This document shows, in pieces, positions 8,609-16,925 of a DNA stretch of 64,000 nucleotides. Positions within the stretch are counted from its first letter, which is position 1. Every line of letters begins with the position of its first letter. Under the pieces are notes generated by a model. It searched no databases, had not been told where the DNA came from, and saw nothing but the letters and a program-made list of their open reading frames with translations. The translations under genes and the position numbers were made by a program. The DNA lies in assembly GCA_017474235.1 (NCBI GenBank), contig JAFVIB010000011.1:17185-81184 (forward strand), read 5' to 3'. This stretch comes from Alistipes sp. Its GTDB lineage: Bacteria > Bacteroidota > Bacteroidia > Bacteroidales > Rikenellaceae.

Positions 8609-10330
8609 ATGAGAAAGTTTATTACCACAATGCTTATCGCAGCGGCTGCATTTACCGCTTGCGTTCAGAACGACGAGGTTGTCGTTCCAAATAACAATGA
8701 CAAAATCACCTTTACCGCTACCGTAACTGCTCCTGAGACCCGTACAGTGCTTGTTGAGGAGGGTGGCAAGTTCCACGCTGAGTGGCAGAATGACGATGTA
8801 ATCGAGGTTTTTGAGGTTACAGATGTAGTACAGAGTGGTACTAAAAAATACCAATCAAATTTAACAACAGTTGTAGTCGATGGAACTAATAGCACTGCAA
8901 ATGTAGAACTGAATGTTTTTGATACTGCTACATCATACTCTTATGTTCTTACCACAACTAATGCCTCTATGAATGGAGGTGCAACATATCTTGGTTTGAC
9001 ACTCCCTTCTGCACAGGCTCCTGCTGCAATGAACACATTTGATGGAGCATCTGATATTATTGTATCAAAGCGTGTTCAGCGTACATCACAGCCTGCTGCT
9101 GGCGAAACTATTTCATTCGACAATATTCGTATCTCTGCTATTGTAAAGGTTACTATCAAGAATCTTGCTCTCGCTGCAGGTGATAAGGTTGAGAGTGTAA
9201 CATTCTCTTGCAATAAGGAGATTGCAGGTAAATTTACAAAGATTTACTTAGATGATATTGAGAACGGTACACCATTTGTTAACAGCTCTGGAGATGGTAC
9301 ATTTGGCAATGTAACCGTTACCCTTCCTGAGGCTCAGTCAGGTGATTTCAGCTACTATATGAATGTATGGCCCGCAACCCTTGAGGCGGGATCGGACTAC
9401 TCTGTAACCGTTATCACAACAAATAGCAAATTCATAAAGAAAGGTACTATCCCTGCAGACAAGCCGCTCACATTTGCAATGGGCGATATCACTACTCTTA
9501 CAGTTAATATGGCAACCGCAGAGGAGGATATTGTTGCAAGTAGCGACTATATAACCATTGCCGGTGTTAAGTGGGCAACAGGTAACTTGTGGTATGACGA
9601 GGATGGTACTACTGAAGATGGTTTTGTAAATGGTTGGTCCATCGCCCCAAATCAGCACTATTGTATTGTAAACTCTACAGATGGTCCTACTACACGCGAT
9701 ATATTCAACTTTGGTGGTATCACAGATCCAATGAGTCACTCTACATGTGTTAATATCACCACAATTCCTGATGAAGGATTCAATATCAGTGGTAAGATGT
9801 TTACAGATGCAACTTGTGCTACAACTACTACAAACTATGCAGAAGCTGTTTATGGAGATATTGCATACTATGCATCAAAGGGTAAGTATCGTATGCCAAC
9901 AGCACAAGAGTTTAAGGATATGATAGCAGCTACCAGCTCAACTCTTGCTACATTTAACGATATACCGGGTGTATATTTCTGGATTCCTGCCGCTGACGAA
10001 GAGCGCACTGTTGCAAACAATTCTACTTCTATAACCTTAACAAAAGATCAGTTAGCTACAGGTCTATTCTTCCCTGCAATTGGTCGTGGATTTAATAAGG
10101 AAGACTGGAGCATTAATGGCGTCGGATCAACATACATGTATCGCGCAGCAGATGTAGAATCTGAAGATAATTGGGGTGATAGTCCAGGGGAAACATGTTA
10201 TGGAGTTATTGCAAATCTCAAGCTTGCTGGATCTACTGACACTGCTGTTAATAAGAAGGATGTACACTATTGGAACAAGGCTATTGGAGCGAAAGCTCGT
10301 CTTCCAATTCGTCCTGTTGTAAATGAGTAA
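8609..10330 (+). CDS. Lipoprotein: fimbrillin-like domain plus one FISUMP-like domain
   Basis: I choose the ATG at 8609 (573 aa) because it gives a lipoprotein signal, MRKFITTMLIAAAAFTAC (Cys18). The frame is open upstream to 8555, but that would add 18 residues ahead of the signal and overlap the peptide gene. Residues about 30-300 look fimbrillin-like (ITFTATVTAPETRTVL, AEWQNDDVIEVFEV). From about 313 a FISUMP-like module follows (YITIAGVKWATGNLWYD, GKMFTDATC, GDIAYYASKGKYRMPTAQEF, ending LPIRPVVNE). It is the one-module version of the gene at 5803-8358 and lies 16 bp upstream of the first metallo-beta-lactamase-fold gene, so the two are probably co-transcribed. Confidence 0.8.
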   Translation: MRKFITTMLIAAAAFTACVQNDEVVVPNNNDKITFTATVTAPETRTVLVEEGGKFHAEWQNDDVIEVFEVTDVVQSGTKKYQSNLTTVVVDGTNSTANVELNVFDTATSYSYVLTTTNASMNGGATYLGLTLPSAQAPAAMNTFDGASDIIVSKRVQRTSQPAAGETISFDNIRISAIVKVTIKNLALAAGDKVESVTFSCNKEIAGKFTKIYLDDIENGTPFVNSSGDGTFGNVTVTLPEAQSGDFSYYMNVWPATLEAGSDYSVTVITTNSKFIKKGTIPADKPLTFAMGDITTLTVNMATAEEDIVASSDYITIAGVKWATGNLWYDEDGTTEDGFVNGWSIAPNQHYCIVNSTDGPTTRDIFNFGGITDPMSHSTCVNITTIPDEGFNISGKMFTDATCATTTTNYAEAVYGDIAYYASKGKYRMPTAQEFKDMIAATSSTLATFNDIPGVYFWIPAADEERTVANNSTSITLTKDQLATGLFFPAIGRGFNKEDWSINGVGSTYMYRAADVESEDNWGDSPGETCYGVIANLKLAGSTDTAVNKKDVHYWNKAIGAKARLPIRPVVNE

Positions 10331-10346
10331 TAACTAATAGTTTCTG

Positions 10347-11552
10347 ATGAGACGAAGTTTTATAATTTTTCTATCGATGTGTCTGGCGGTGATTGTTTTC
10401 ACCGCCGGATGCAACGGTAATACGGCTCGCGTAGGCAGTCCACTCCCTGCGTGGAGCGAGGGTCATCTTGACATTCACACGATAAGCACAGGTCGTGGAG
10501 AGTGTCTATTGGTTATTTTGCCCGACGGCACAACGATAGTAGTTGATGCGGGCGAGTTCAGCCGAGAGAGCAAGAGTTATGGCAATGTTGCACAGCGTCC
10601 TAATGCTCAGACACGCCCGACAAAGGCTTTTGGCGACTATATTCGCCACTTCCTTCCAAAGAGTGATAGTGTTGACTACTTCAACCTCTCGCACTTTCAT
10701 ATGGACCATATGGGTAATATAGAGCCTGAATATACAAAGTCTGCCGAGGGAGATTACATCCTCTCAGGCGTAATGGCTCTATATCATCAAGTACCATTTC
10801 GTGAGGTTATAGACCGTGCATACGGGGCTTATGACTCTTTGGCGGTACAGGCTATGAGCGTAAAGTCGCTTCCTGAGTACAAGAAGTTTATCTCTCATCA
10901 CACCGCTCACGGAACACTCAAGGCTACTCGCTTTGAGCTTGGCGCAGTAAATCAGTTTGCTATGCGCTACAATGCCGAGGCTTATCCAAACCTCACTATC
11001 GAGAATATCTGCTCAAACGGCTATGTTTGGGACAACGGCAAGGCGGTAGATGTCTATGAGAACAATCGCGAAAACATTCGCGAGAATGCGGCAAGTTGCG
11101 GTTTTGTAATCCGCTACGGAGCTTTTGACTTCTTTACTGCCGGCGATATTGGCGACTACTACGACCTTGAGTATCGTGTAGCACTTGCTGCGGGCGATGT
11201 TGATGCTGCAAAGGCAAACCATCACCTCTCTCCGCACTCTAACTGTCAAAAGGCTATGGGAGTTCTCAAGCCCGAGGTGCTTGTAGCGACAAGTTTCTAC
11301 CACCGTGAGATACAGCCCGATCAGAGCAAGTTCGGCTGGATAACCGACGGCGGTTGTCGTCTCTACTGCACAAGCGTAAGCGAGAAGTTGCTCGAGGCTC
11401 AGCCGGAGGTGTACTCTCTATGTAGTGCTACGAGCGGTCACAATGTTATCCGCGTAGCCCCGAATGGCGATTCATACACTGTCTATACCCTTGACGATAG
11501 CGACAGCGAGTATCGCGTAACTAAGATTGACGGACCTTTTACAAGCAAATAA
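10347..11552 (+). CDS. ComEC-like metallo-beta-lactamase-fold lipoprotein 1
   Basis: A 401-aa exported hydrolase candidate. The lipobox is FTAGC (Cys22). The core shows a complete set of metal-site motifs: GRGECLLVILPDGTTIVVDAGE (compare GQGD and LiDaG in the ComEC C-terminal domain), HFHMDH at about residue 115, AGDIGD at about 266 and NHHLSPHSNC at about 291. The two-zinc site is therefore probably intact. ComEC-type domains act on nucleic acids or phosphodiesters; the substrate here is unknown. It ends DGPFTSK, a tail shared by all four paralogs. It is followed after 3 bp by paralog 2, with which it forms one subfamily (the LSPHSNC type). Confidence 0.85.
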   Translation: MRRSFIIFLSMCLAVIVFTAGCNGNTARVGSPLPAWSEGHLDIHTISTGRGECLLVILPDGTTIVVDAGEFSRESKSYGNVAQRPNAQTRPTKAFGDYIRHFLPKSDSVDYFNLSHFHMDHMGNIEPEYTKSAEGDYILSGVMALYHQVPFREVIDRAYGAYDSLAVQAMSVKSLPEYKKFISHHTAHGTLKATRFELGAVNQFAMRYNAEAYPNLTIENICSNGYVWDNGKAVDVYENNRENIRENAASCGFVIRYGAFDFFTAGDIGDYYDLEYRVALAAGDVDAAKANHHLSPHSNCQKAMGVLKPEVLVATSFYHREIQPDQSKFGWITDGGCRLYCTSVSEKLLEAQPEVYSLCSATSGHNVIRVAPNGDSYTVYTLDDSDSEYRVTKIDGPFTSK

Positions 11553-11555
11553 TCT

Positions 11556-12875
11556 ATGAGGCGACTGATATATTGGCTATTACCTCTTACAATCCTACTT
11601 TCCGTATCGTGCGGAGAGCCGGATGTCAAGATGCCGTGGGAGGATGACTTAGGCAAGGGCGAGCAACAGCAGCCCGACAACCCGACGCCCGACAACCCAA
11701 CACCAGACAACCCGACACCCGACAACCCTACACCTCCGACAGAGGGCGTTTACAAGGTTGGCGAGGTGTTACCTCTATGGAGCGAGGGCGAGTTGGATAT
11801 TCACACCATAAGCACAGGTCGTGGCGAGTGTCTGTTGATAATTATGCCCGACGGTACTACTATGGTGGTTGATGCGGGCGAGTTCAGTCGCGAGACATCC
11901 GAGTACAAGAATGTTGCTCAGCGCCCGAATGCACAAACACGCCCTACACAGGTATATGCCGACTATATCAAGCATTTCTTGCCTTCAGGACGCACAATGA
12001 TAGACTATTTCCACCTCTCACACTTCCACATGGACCACATGGGAAACTTGGAGAAGGAGTACTCAAAGTTTGCCGAGGGCAACTATACCCTCGCAGGTAT
12101 TACGGCTCTATATCATCTTCTCCCTTTCCGCGAGGTTATAGACCGCGCATACGGAAAGTATGATGCACTGAAGGTTAATAGCATGAGTGAGGCTGCTCTG
12201 AAGAATTATCGCGTCTTCTTGGATTATCAGGTGGGCAAAGGCAATCTGCGTGCATCGCAATTCCAGTTAGGTGCTGTAAATCAGTTTGCTATGCGCTACA
12301 ATGCCAAAGACTACCCCAACTTCAAAATCGAAAATGTCTGCGCAAACTGCAATATTTGGGAGAACAACAAGGCTGTGGATATATATGCAGGCAAAAGCAA
12401 GGCTGAGAATGCTGCATCTTGCGGTTTTGTTATCCGCTATGGAGATTTCGACTTCCACTCTGCCGGCGACATTGGCGACTACGAGGACCTTGAGTATCGC
12501 GTAGCCAAAGTTGTAGGTCAAGTCGAGGCTGCAAAGGCTCATCACCACCTCTCACCACACTCCAACTGTAAGAAGGCGATGGATGTGCTTAAACCGCAGA
12601 CACTCGTGGCAACAAGTTTCTATGTGCGCGAGATTCAGCCCGACAAGAGCAAGTTTGACTACATAACAGCAGGCGGTTGCGATCTCTTCTGCACATCTGT
12701 CGGCGAGCCTCTGCTACTGCAATATCCTACAGATTACGCAAAGTGCAATGCTACAAGCGGGCATATCGTAATTCGCGTAGCTCCAAATGGCAGCGAATAT
12801 ATGGTTTACACTCTTGACGATAGCGACAATCTATATAAAATAAAACATATTGACGGACCTTATAAATGTAAGTAG
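11556..12875 (+). CDS. ComEC-like metallo-beta-lactamase-fold lipoprotein 2
   Basis: A 439-aa paralog of the preceding gene. The lipobox is LSVSC (Cys19), then an acidic stretch with KMPWEDD, then four perfect PDNPT repeats (residues 40-59) that make a flexible surface tether. The catalytic domain has DGTTMVVDAGE, HFHMDH (about residue 155), SAGDIGD and AHHHLSPHSNC, so all metal ligands appear present. It ends DGPYKCK. It starts 3 bp after paralog 1 and stops 1 bp before the ATG of paralog 3, which points to translational coupling. The long tether is the main difference from paralog 1. Confidence 0.85.
   Translation: MRRLIYWLLPLTILLSVSCGEPDVKMPWEDDLGKGEQQQPDNPTPDNPTPDNPTPDNPTPPTEGVYKVGEVLPLWSEGELDIHTISTGRGECLLIIMPDGTTMVVDAGEFSRETSEYKNVAQRPNAQTRPTQVYADYIKHFLPSGRTMIDYFHLSHFHMDHMGNLEKEYSKFAEGNYTLAGITALYHLLPFREVIDRAYGKYDALKVNSMSEAALKNYRVFLDYQVGKGNLRASQFQLGAVNQFAMRYNAKDYPNFKIENVCANCNIWENNKAVDIYAGKSKAENAASCGFVIRYGDFDFHSAGDIGDYEDLEYRVAKVVGQVEAAKAHHHLSPHSNCKKAMDVLKPQTLVATSFYVREIQPDKSKFDYITAGGCDLFCTSVGEPLLLQYPTDYAKCNATSGHIVIRVAPNGSEYMVYTLDDSDNLYKIKHIDGPYKCK
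11673..11732 (+). repeat. Four tandem 15-bp units encoding PDNPT
   Basis: Four copies of a 15-bp unit (such as CCCGACAACCCGACG) encode PDNPT four times in the linker after the lipidated cysteine. Copies differ only at third positions. Unit gain or loss would keep frame and change tether length. Confidence 0.9.
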
Positions 12876-12876
12876 T

Positions 12877-14133
12877 ATGAAAAAGTTTTGGTTTTTACCT
12901 CTTATCGCCCTATTTGCAATATCTTGTGGCGGAGACAACGAAGAGATGCCTTGGGATGATGATATTAACCCCGACAAGAACGAACAGACAACCGTAGAGA
13001 TTGGTAAGCCTCTGCCGCTTTGGAGCGAGGGTCATCTCGATATTCACTTTATCAACTCCGGTCGTGGCGAGTGTTGCTACTACATTCTGCCCGATGGCAC
13101 AACACTGCTTGTCGATGCCGGCGAGCTGCCACTGAATTATGGCGACGGACCTTGCCCACAGCGTCCAAATTCAGTAATTCGTCCATATGAGACCTATGCA
13201 AAGTATATCAAGCACTTTATGCCTCAGGGCAATAGCGCAATCGACTACTGCGCACCTTCTCACTTCCATATCGACCATATAGGTAGTAAGGATGCTGCAA
13301 CAGAGACCTCTCCTGTTGGTTATCGCAAGTCGGGTCTGCTCGCGCTGTTTGACCTTGTGGCTTACAAACATATCCTCGACAATGCCTATCCGGGATACAA
13401 GGAGGATAGTGTAACGCCTGCACTTGATGGCGAGCTTGCAGAGGACTGGGGCAAGTTCGTAACTTGGGGAGTTAAAGAGGGTAAGTTTACCGGAGCTCGC
13501 TTTACCCCGGGAGAGGAGCAGATTGTGCTGCTGAATAAGAGAGATAGTTACAAAAACTTCAAGGTCTTCAACATCTGCGCAAATGGCTTTGTATGGTCTA
13601 AAAATGGTCTTGCCGGCTCAAAATCGGATAAGGGAAACCCTGCTTGCTGCGGCTTCCATATCACATACGGCAAGTTTGACTATATCGCTTGTGGCGACCT
13701 TACAAGTAGCTCTCAGAACCGTTTTGCAACCTATTTCAAGGATTGTGTCGGCAGCGGTAAGCTTGAGGCTTTCAAGAGTCATCACCACCTCGGAGCAAAC
13801 AGTTGGGGTTCAAAGATGCAGGAGTACGAGTTCAATCCTCGCGTAATTTTGAACTGTAGTATGTATAAAGGTCAGCCAAATGTAGATATGCTCAACAATA
13901 TTCTCAATAATGTTGCCCCATTCCCATTCTGGGTTAAGGATTTCTTTACAACAAGTGCCCACTCTGAGGCTATAGCTGAGAATAGCGCACTCTACAACAA
14001 AGTTACAGGCTACAACGGACATATTGTACTGCGCGTAGCTCCGGGCGGTAGCGAGTTCTATGTCTATATGCTCGACGATACTAACTTTGACTACAATGTA
14101 AAGTCTGTCCACGGACCTTATACATCTAAATAA
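12877..14133 (+). CDS. ComEC-like metallo-beta-lactamase-fold lipoprotein 3
   Basis: I choose the ATG at 12877 (418 aa), one base after the previous stop, because it gives MKKFWFLPLIALFAISC (lipobox Cys17). A longer frame from 12850 would put nine residues ahead of the signal. An acidic tether with EMPWDDD follows the cysteine, as in paralog 2. The core has FINSGRGECCYYILPDGTTLLVDAGE (positions about 60-85), HFHIDH (about 129), ACGDLTS and SHHHLGANSWG. It therefore belongs with paralog 4, which has NSWG where paralogs 1 and 2 have PHSNC. It ends HGPYTSK. The likely role is a surface or periplasmic-face zinc hydrolase of unknown substrate. Confidence 0.85.
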   Translation: MKKFWFLPLIALFAISCGGDNEEMPWDDDINPDKNEQTTVEIGKPLPLWSEGHLDIHFINSGRGECCYYILPDGTTLLVDAGELPLNYGDGPCPQRPNSVIRPYETYAKYIKHFMPQGNSAIDYCAPSHFHIDHIGSKDAATETSPVGYRKSGLLALFDLVAYKHILDNAYPGYKEDSVTPALDGELAEDWGKFVTWGVKEGKFTGARFTPGEEQIVLLNKRDSYKNFKVFNICANGFVWSKNGLAGSKSDKGNPACCGFHITYGKFDYIACGDLTSSSQNRFATYFKDCVGSGKLEAFKSHHHLGANSWGSKMQEYEFNPRVILNCSMYKGQPNVDMLNNILNNVAPFPFWVKDFFTTSAHSEAIAENSALYNKVTGYNGHIVLRVAPGGSEFYVYMLDDTNFDYNVKSVHGPYTSK

Positions 14134-14140
14134 TCCAAAA

Positions 14141-16159
14141 ATGAAAAGATTTATTTACTTCCTCTCTGCTCTGCTGCTGACAGTAGGTTGTGCAGGATAT
14201 GAAGAGGTCGATATTGTTACTGATGCGCCCGAAGCCTTCACTGCCGATATTGAAGAGTCTTGTGTGCGCCTATATATAGATGATAATAAGCTCTATTGGC
14301 ACAATAGCGACGAGATTTCAATCTTTGCAGGCACTACAAAGAACCTCAAATACAAATTTGAGGGCGAGACAGGCAGTCGCACCGGAAAGTTCAGCTGTGT
14401 AACCTCAAATACATCGGGTGGCACTGCTCTTGACTGCAACTATGCCATCTATCCATACTCGGCACTTACAACAATGCTTGCAAGCGGCAATATCGAGTAC
14501 TCGCTCTCATCTTCACAGAAGTATGCAGAGAACTCTTTTGCCCCTAATGCTAATATTATGGTGGCTGCAACTGAGAACAGTGACAATACCCACTTCCAAT
14601 TCAAGAATGTTGTCGGCTATCTGAAGTTGCAATTGTATGGCAACAACACCTCTGTCAAGACAATCACCTTGACGGGCAATAAGAGCGAGAAACTTACAGG
14701 TAATGCCACTATCACAGCCTCTTTTGGCAAAGAGCCGACTTTGACTCTTGATGATAATGCAACAAACAAGGTTACGCTTAACTGCGAGTCGGCTGTAAAG
14801 CTGAGTAGCAACAGCGCGAAACCTACAGAGTTTTGGTTTGCTCTGCCTCCGATAACATTCTCAGAGGGCTTTACCATTACCGTTACAGACTCTGAGGGTA
14901 ACCAATTTAAGAAATCAACCTCTAAGAAGGTTGTAATTGCTCGTAATACCATACTGCCGATGCAGAGTATTGAGGTAGTGACAAAGGCTACAACGGGCTC
15001 TACCCTCCCTGCTTGGTCAGAGGGATATCTCGACATCCACTTTATCAATGCAGGTCGTGGCGAGTGCTGCTTCTACATACTTCCTGACGGTACAACTATG
15101 CTTGTTGATGCAGGCGAAGTAAAGACCAATAACATTAAAGAAGGTAATGAGAATTACCCTGATGACCTGAATGTAGAGCAGAAACCAAATGCAAGTGTAC
15201 GCCCATATATGGTCTATGCAAACTATATCAAGCACTTTATGCCTAACGGTCAGACAGCTATCAACTGGTGCGCACCGTCACACTTCCATATCGACCATAT
15301 CGGAGATCCTAATACTGCAACCGAAAGACACACCGAGGGAGGCTACCGCAAGACTGGTCTTATGGCTCTGTTTGATGAGGTGCCATTCTATCGCGTTATC
15401 GACCGTGCATATCCTGACTATGTAGAGGATGATACAACAGCTCCATTAGAGGGCGGTTTGGCTCAGGATTGGGCAAAGTTTGTCAAGTATCATATTGCAG
15501 AGGGTAATATTGCAGCCGGCTACCGCTTTACCCCGGGTGAGGAGCAGATAACTCTCCGATACAACAAAGCAGCCTATAGCAACTTCCGTATCTTCAACAT
15601 CTGCGCAAACGGTTTTGTGTGGAATAAGAAAAATGGTGCAGAATATTTGGCAGGTAGTAGAGCCAATGAAGGCAATCCTGCCTCATGCGGTTTCCATATC
15701 AGCTACGGAGACTTTGATTATGTTGCTTGCGGTGACCTTACCTCTACTCCGCAGAACTTGGCAGCATATTATGTCCGTGATTTTATTGGCGGAGACAAAC
15801 TCGATGCCTTTAAGACTCACCACCATTTGAGTGGTAATAGTTGGGGTACAAGAACTAAGGAAGTTCACCAGCCACAAGTGATTTTAAGCCATAGCTTCTA
15901 CAATAAGCAGCCTGACACGGGTCTATTAGATATGCTGTTCGGCTATACATGGCAGAAGAATTTCTTTGTAACAAACCTCCACTCTATGTGGAAGAGCAAT
16001 AATGGTACACTGCTGAACGATAGTGAGTTTACTGGCTCTGAGGGTCACATTGTTCTTCGCGTTGCCCCGGGCGGTAAGACATTCTATGTCTATATGCTTG
16101 ACGACACAAACTTTGAGTATAAGATTAAGTCTATTCACGGACCTTACACTTCAAAATAG
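14141..16159 (+). CDS. Lipoprotein fusing a fimbrillin-like domain to a ComEC-like metallo-beta-lactamase domain
   Basis: A 672-aa lipoprotein (MKRFIYFLSALLLTVGC, Cys17). Residues about 25-280 match the fimbrillin-like domain of the FISUMP proteins of this cluster (VRLYIDDNKLYWHNSDEISIF, YAIYPYSAL, WFALPPITF). Residues about 285-672 are the fourth metallo-beta-lactamase copy: GRGECCFYILPDGTTMLVDAGE, HFHIDH (about 380), ACGDLTS, THHHLSGNSWG, ending HGPYTSK. The fusion shows that the FISUMP and hydrolase modules of the cluster sit on the same N-terminal carrier domain. This supports their working in one surface assembly. It is the last gene before a terminator. Confidence 0.85.
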   Translation: MKRFIYFLSALLLTVGCAGYEEVDIVTDAPEAFTADIEESCVRLYIDDNKLYWHNSDEISIFAGTTKNLKYKFEGETGSRTGKFSCVTSNTSGGTALDCNYAIYPYSALTTMLASGNIEYSLSSSQKYAENSFAPNANIMVAATENSDNTHFQFKNVVGYLKLQLYGNNTSVKTITLTGNKSEKLTGNATITASFGKEPTLTLDDNATNKVTLNCESAVKLSSNSAKPTEFWFALPPITFSEGFTITVTDSEGNQFKKSTSKKVVIARNTILPMQSIEVVTKATTGSTLPAWSEGYLDIHFINAGRGECCFYILPDGTTMLVDAGEVKTNNIKEGNENYPDDLNVEQKPNASVRPYMVYANYIKHFMPNGQTAINWCAPSHFHIDHIGDPNTATERHTEGGYRKTGLMALFDEVPFYRVIDRAYPDYVEDDTTAPLEGGLAQDWAKFVKYHIAEGNIAAGYRFTPGEEQITLRYNKAAYSNFRIFNICANGFVWNKKNGAEYLAGSRANEGNPASCGFHISYGDFDYVACGDLTSTPQNLAAYYVRDFIGGDKLDAFKTHHHLSGNSWGTRTKEVHQPQVILSHSFYNKQPDTGLLDMLFGYTWQKNFFVTNLHSMWKSNNGTLLNDSEFTGSEGHIVLRVAPGGKTFYVYMLDDTNFEYKIKSIHGPYTSK

Positions 16160-16180
16160 GCTATTGGTTGATATACTATT

Positions 16181-16213
16181 AAAGGCAGTTAGAATACTAA
16201 CTGCCTTTAATTT
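16181..16213 (+). terminator. Intrinsic terminator of the SusCD/metallo-beta-lactamase cluster
   Basis: AAAGGCAGTTAG at 16181-16192 pairs perfectly with CTAACTGCCTTT at 16197-16208 across an AATA loop, followed by AATTTT. The arm sequence AAAGGCAG/CTGCCTTT is reused in the nested palindrome at 16297-16423. Confidence 0.8.
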
Positions 16214-16296
16214 TGCGCCCTCTGCGCTCGGTTTGGCGTCGGTTATCAAAAGTGCGTAATTAGCCGATGGAAATGCGCCGCTATCACGATAAAATC

Positions 16297-16423
16297 ATTT
16301 TGTTGTCAAAAGGCAGTAGTTGCAAGGCGTACAAAAAACCGAGCGCGCAGCATACTAAAGCATATGTGAGCAGCTCGGTTATCGAAGTGCAACGCAGCAA
16401 ATGCTGCCTTTTCACAACAAAAT
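16297..16423 (-). repeat. Nested palindrome A, at the rimM stop
   Basis: The outer arms, ATTTTGTTGTCAAAAGGCAG (16297-16316) and 16404-16423, pair at 19 of 20 positions. Inside are GTTGCA/TGCAAC (16319-16324, 16388-16393), AACCGAGC/GCTCGGTT (16337-16344, 16373-16380) and a small core hairpin around CATA...TATG (16351-16366). It starts 5 bp past the rimM stop codon in the minus direction. Fragments of it (GCGCTCGGTT at 16224-16233, TCGGTTATC at 16239-16247) recur just upstream, so an older copy may have decayed there. Confidence 0.8.
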
Positions 16424-16427
16424 AAGA

Positions 16428-16919
16428 CTACAATTCTAACAGTCCTTCAGGTAGCACCAACTTCATTACCTCCTCCTCAAAATCTATTGCAGCGATAAAC
16501 TCCTCGGCTGCGGGAATGAGGTGGGTGGTATTATCGGAGAGGGTGACTTCAAAGAGTGGATTTATATCGTTGTCGTAGAAGTCTGTGATAGTACCCTTTC
16601 GGCGACCGATTTTGACGGTAAAGCCTATAAGGTCATCAAAAGTAAACTCGTCATCGTCATTTTCGGGCTCCTCGATAAAGATTTCGTTGCCCATAATTAG
16701 CTCTGCGCGCTTGACGGTATCAATATCTGCAAAGCGGACAGTTGCGCTGCTATGACCACGACGCGAGAATGAATCACAAAAAAGAGGAACGACCAAGCTA
16801 TCTACAATAGTAAATAGTGGTTGTTCCTCTGTAAAGTTGTCGGGGAAGTCAGCATAGAGGTTAACATTAACCTCGCCCTCAGCTCCGAAGAGCTTTGTTA
16901 TACGACCTACCGCCAACAT
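16428..16919 (-). CDS. rimM: Ribosome maturation factor RimM
   Basis: A 163-aa protein that helps mature the head of the 30S subunit and binds S19. The N-terminal RimM barrel starts LAVGRITKLFGAEGEVNVNL. The C-terminal PRC-barrel part contains DLIGFTVKIGRRKGTITDFYD and LIPAAEEFI. It lies 6 bp after rpsP in the same operon, the standard pairing. The length is normal for the family. A long nested palindrome begins 5 bp after its stop. Confidence 0.92.
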   Translation of the reverse strand: MLAVGRITKLFGAEGEVNVNLYADFPDNFTEEQPLFTIVDSLVVPLFCDSFSRRGHSSATVRFADIDTVKRAELIMGNEIFIEEPENDDDEFTFDDLIGFTVKIGRRKGTITDFYDNDINPLFEVTLSDNTTHLIPAAEEFIAAIDFEEEVMKLVLPEGLLEL

Positions 16920-16925
16920 ACCTGC

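Noticed and set aside
11673-11732. CRISPR-like short repeats
   Set aside because: The units are contiguous, in frame and encode a protein spacer; there are no unique spacers and no cas genes.
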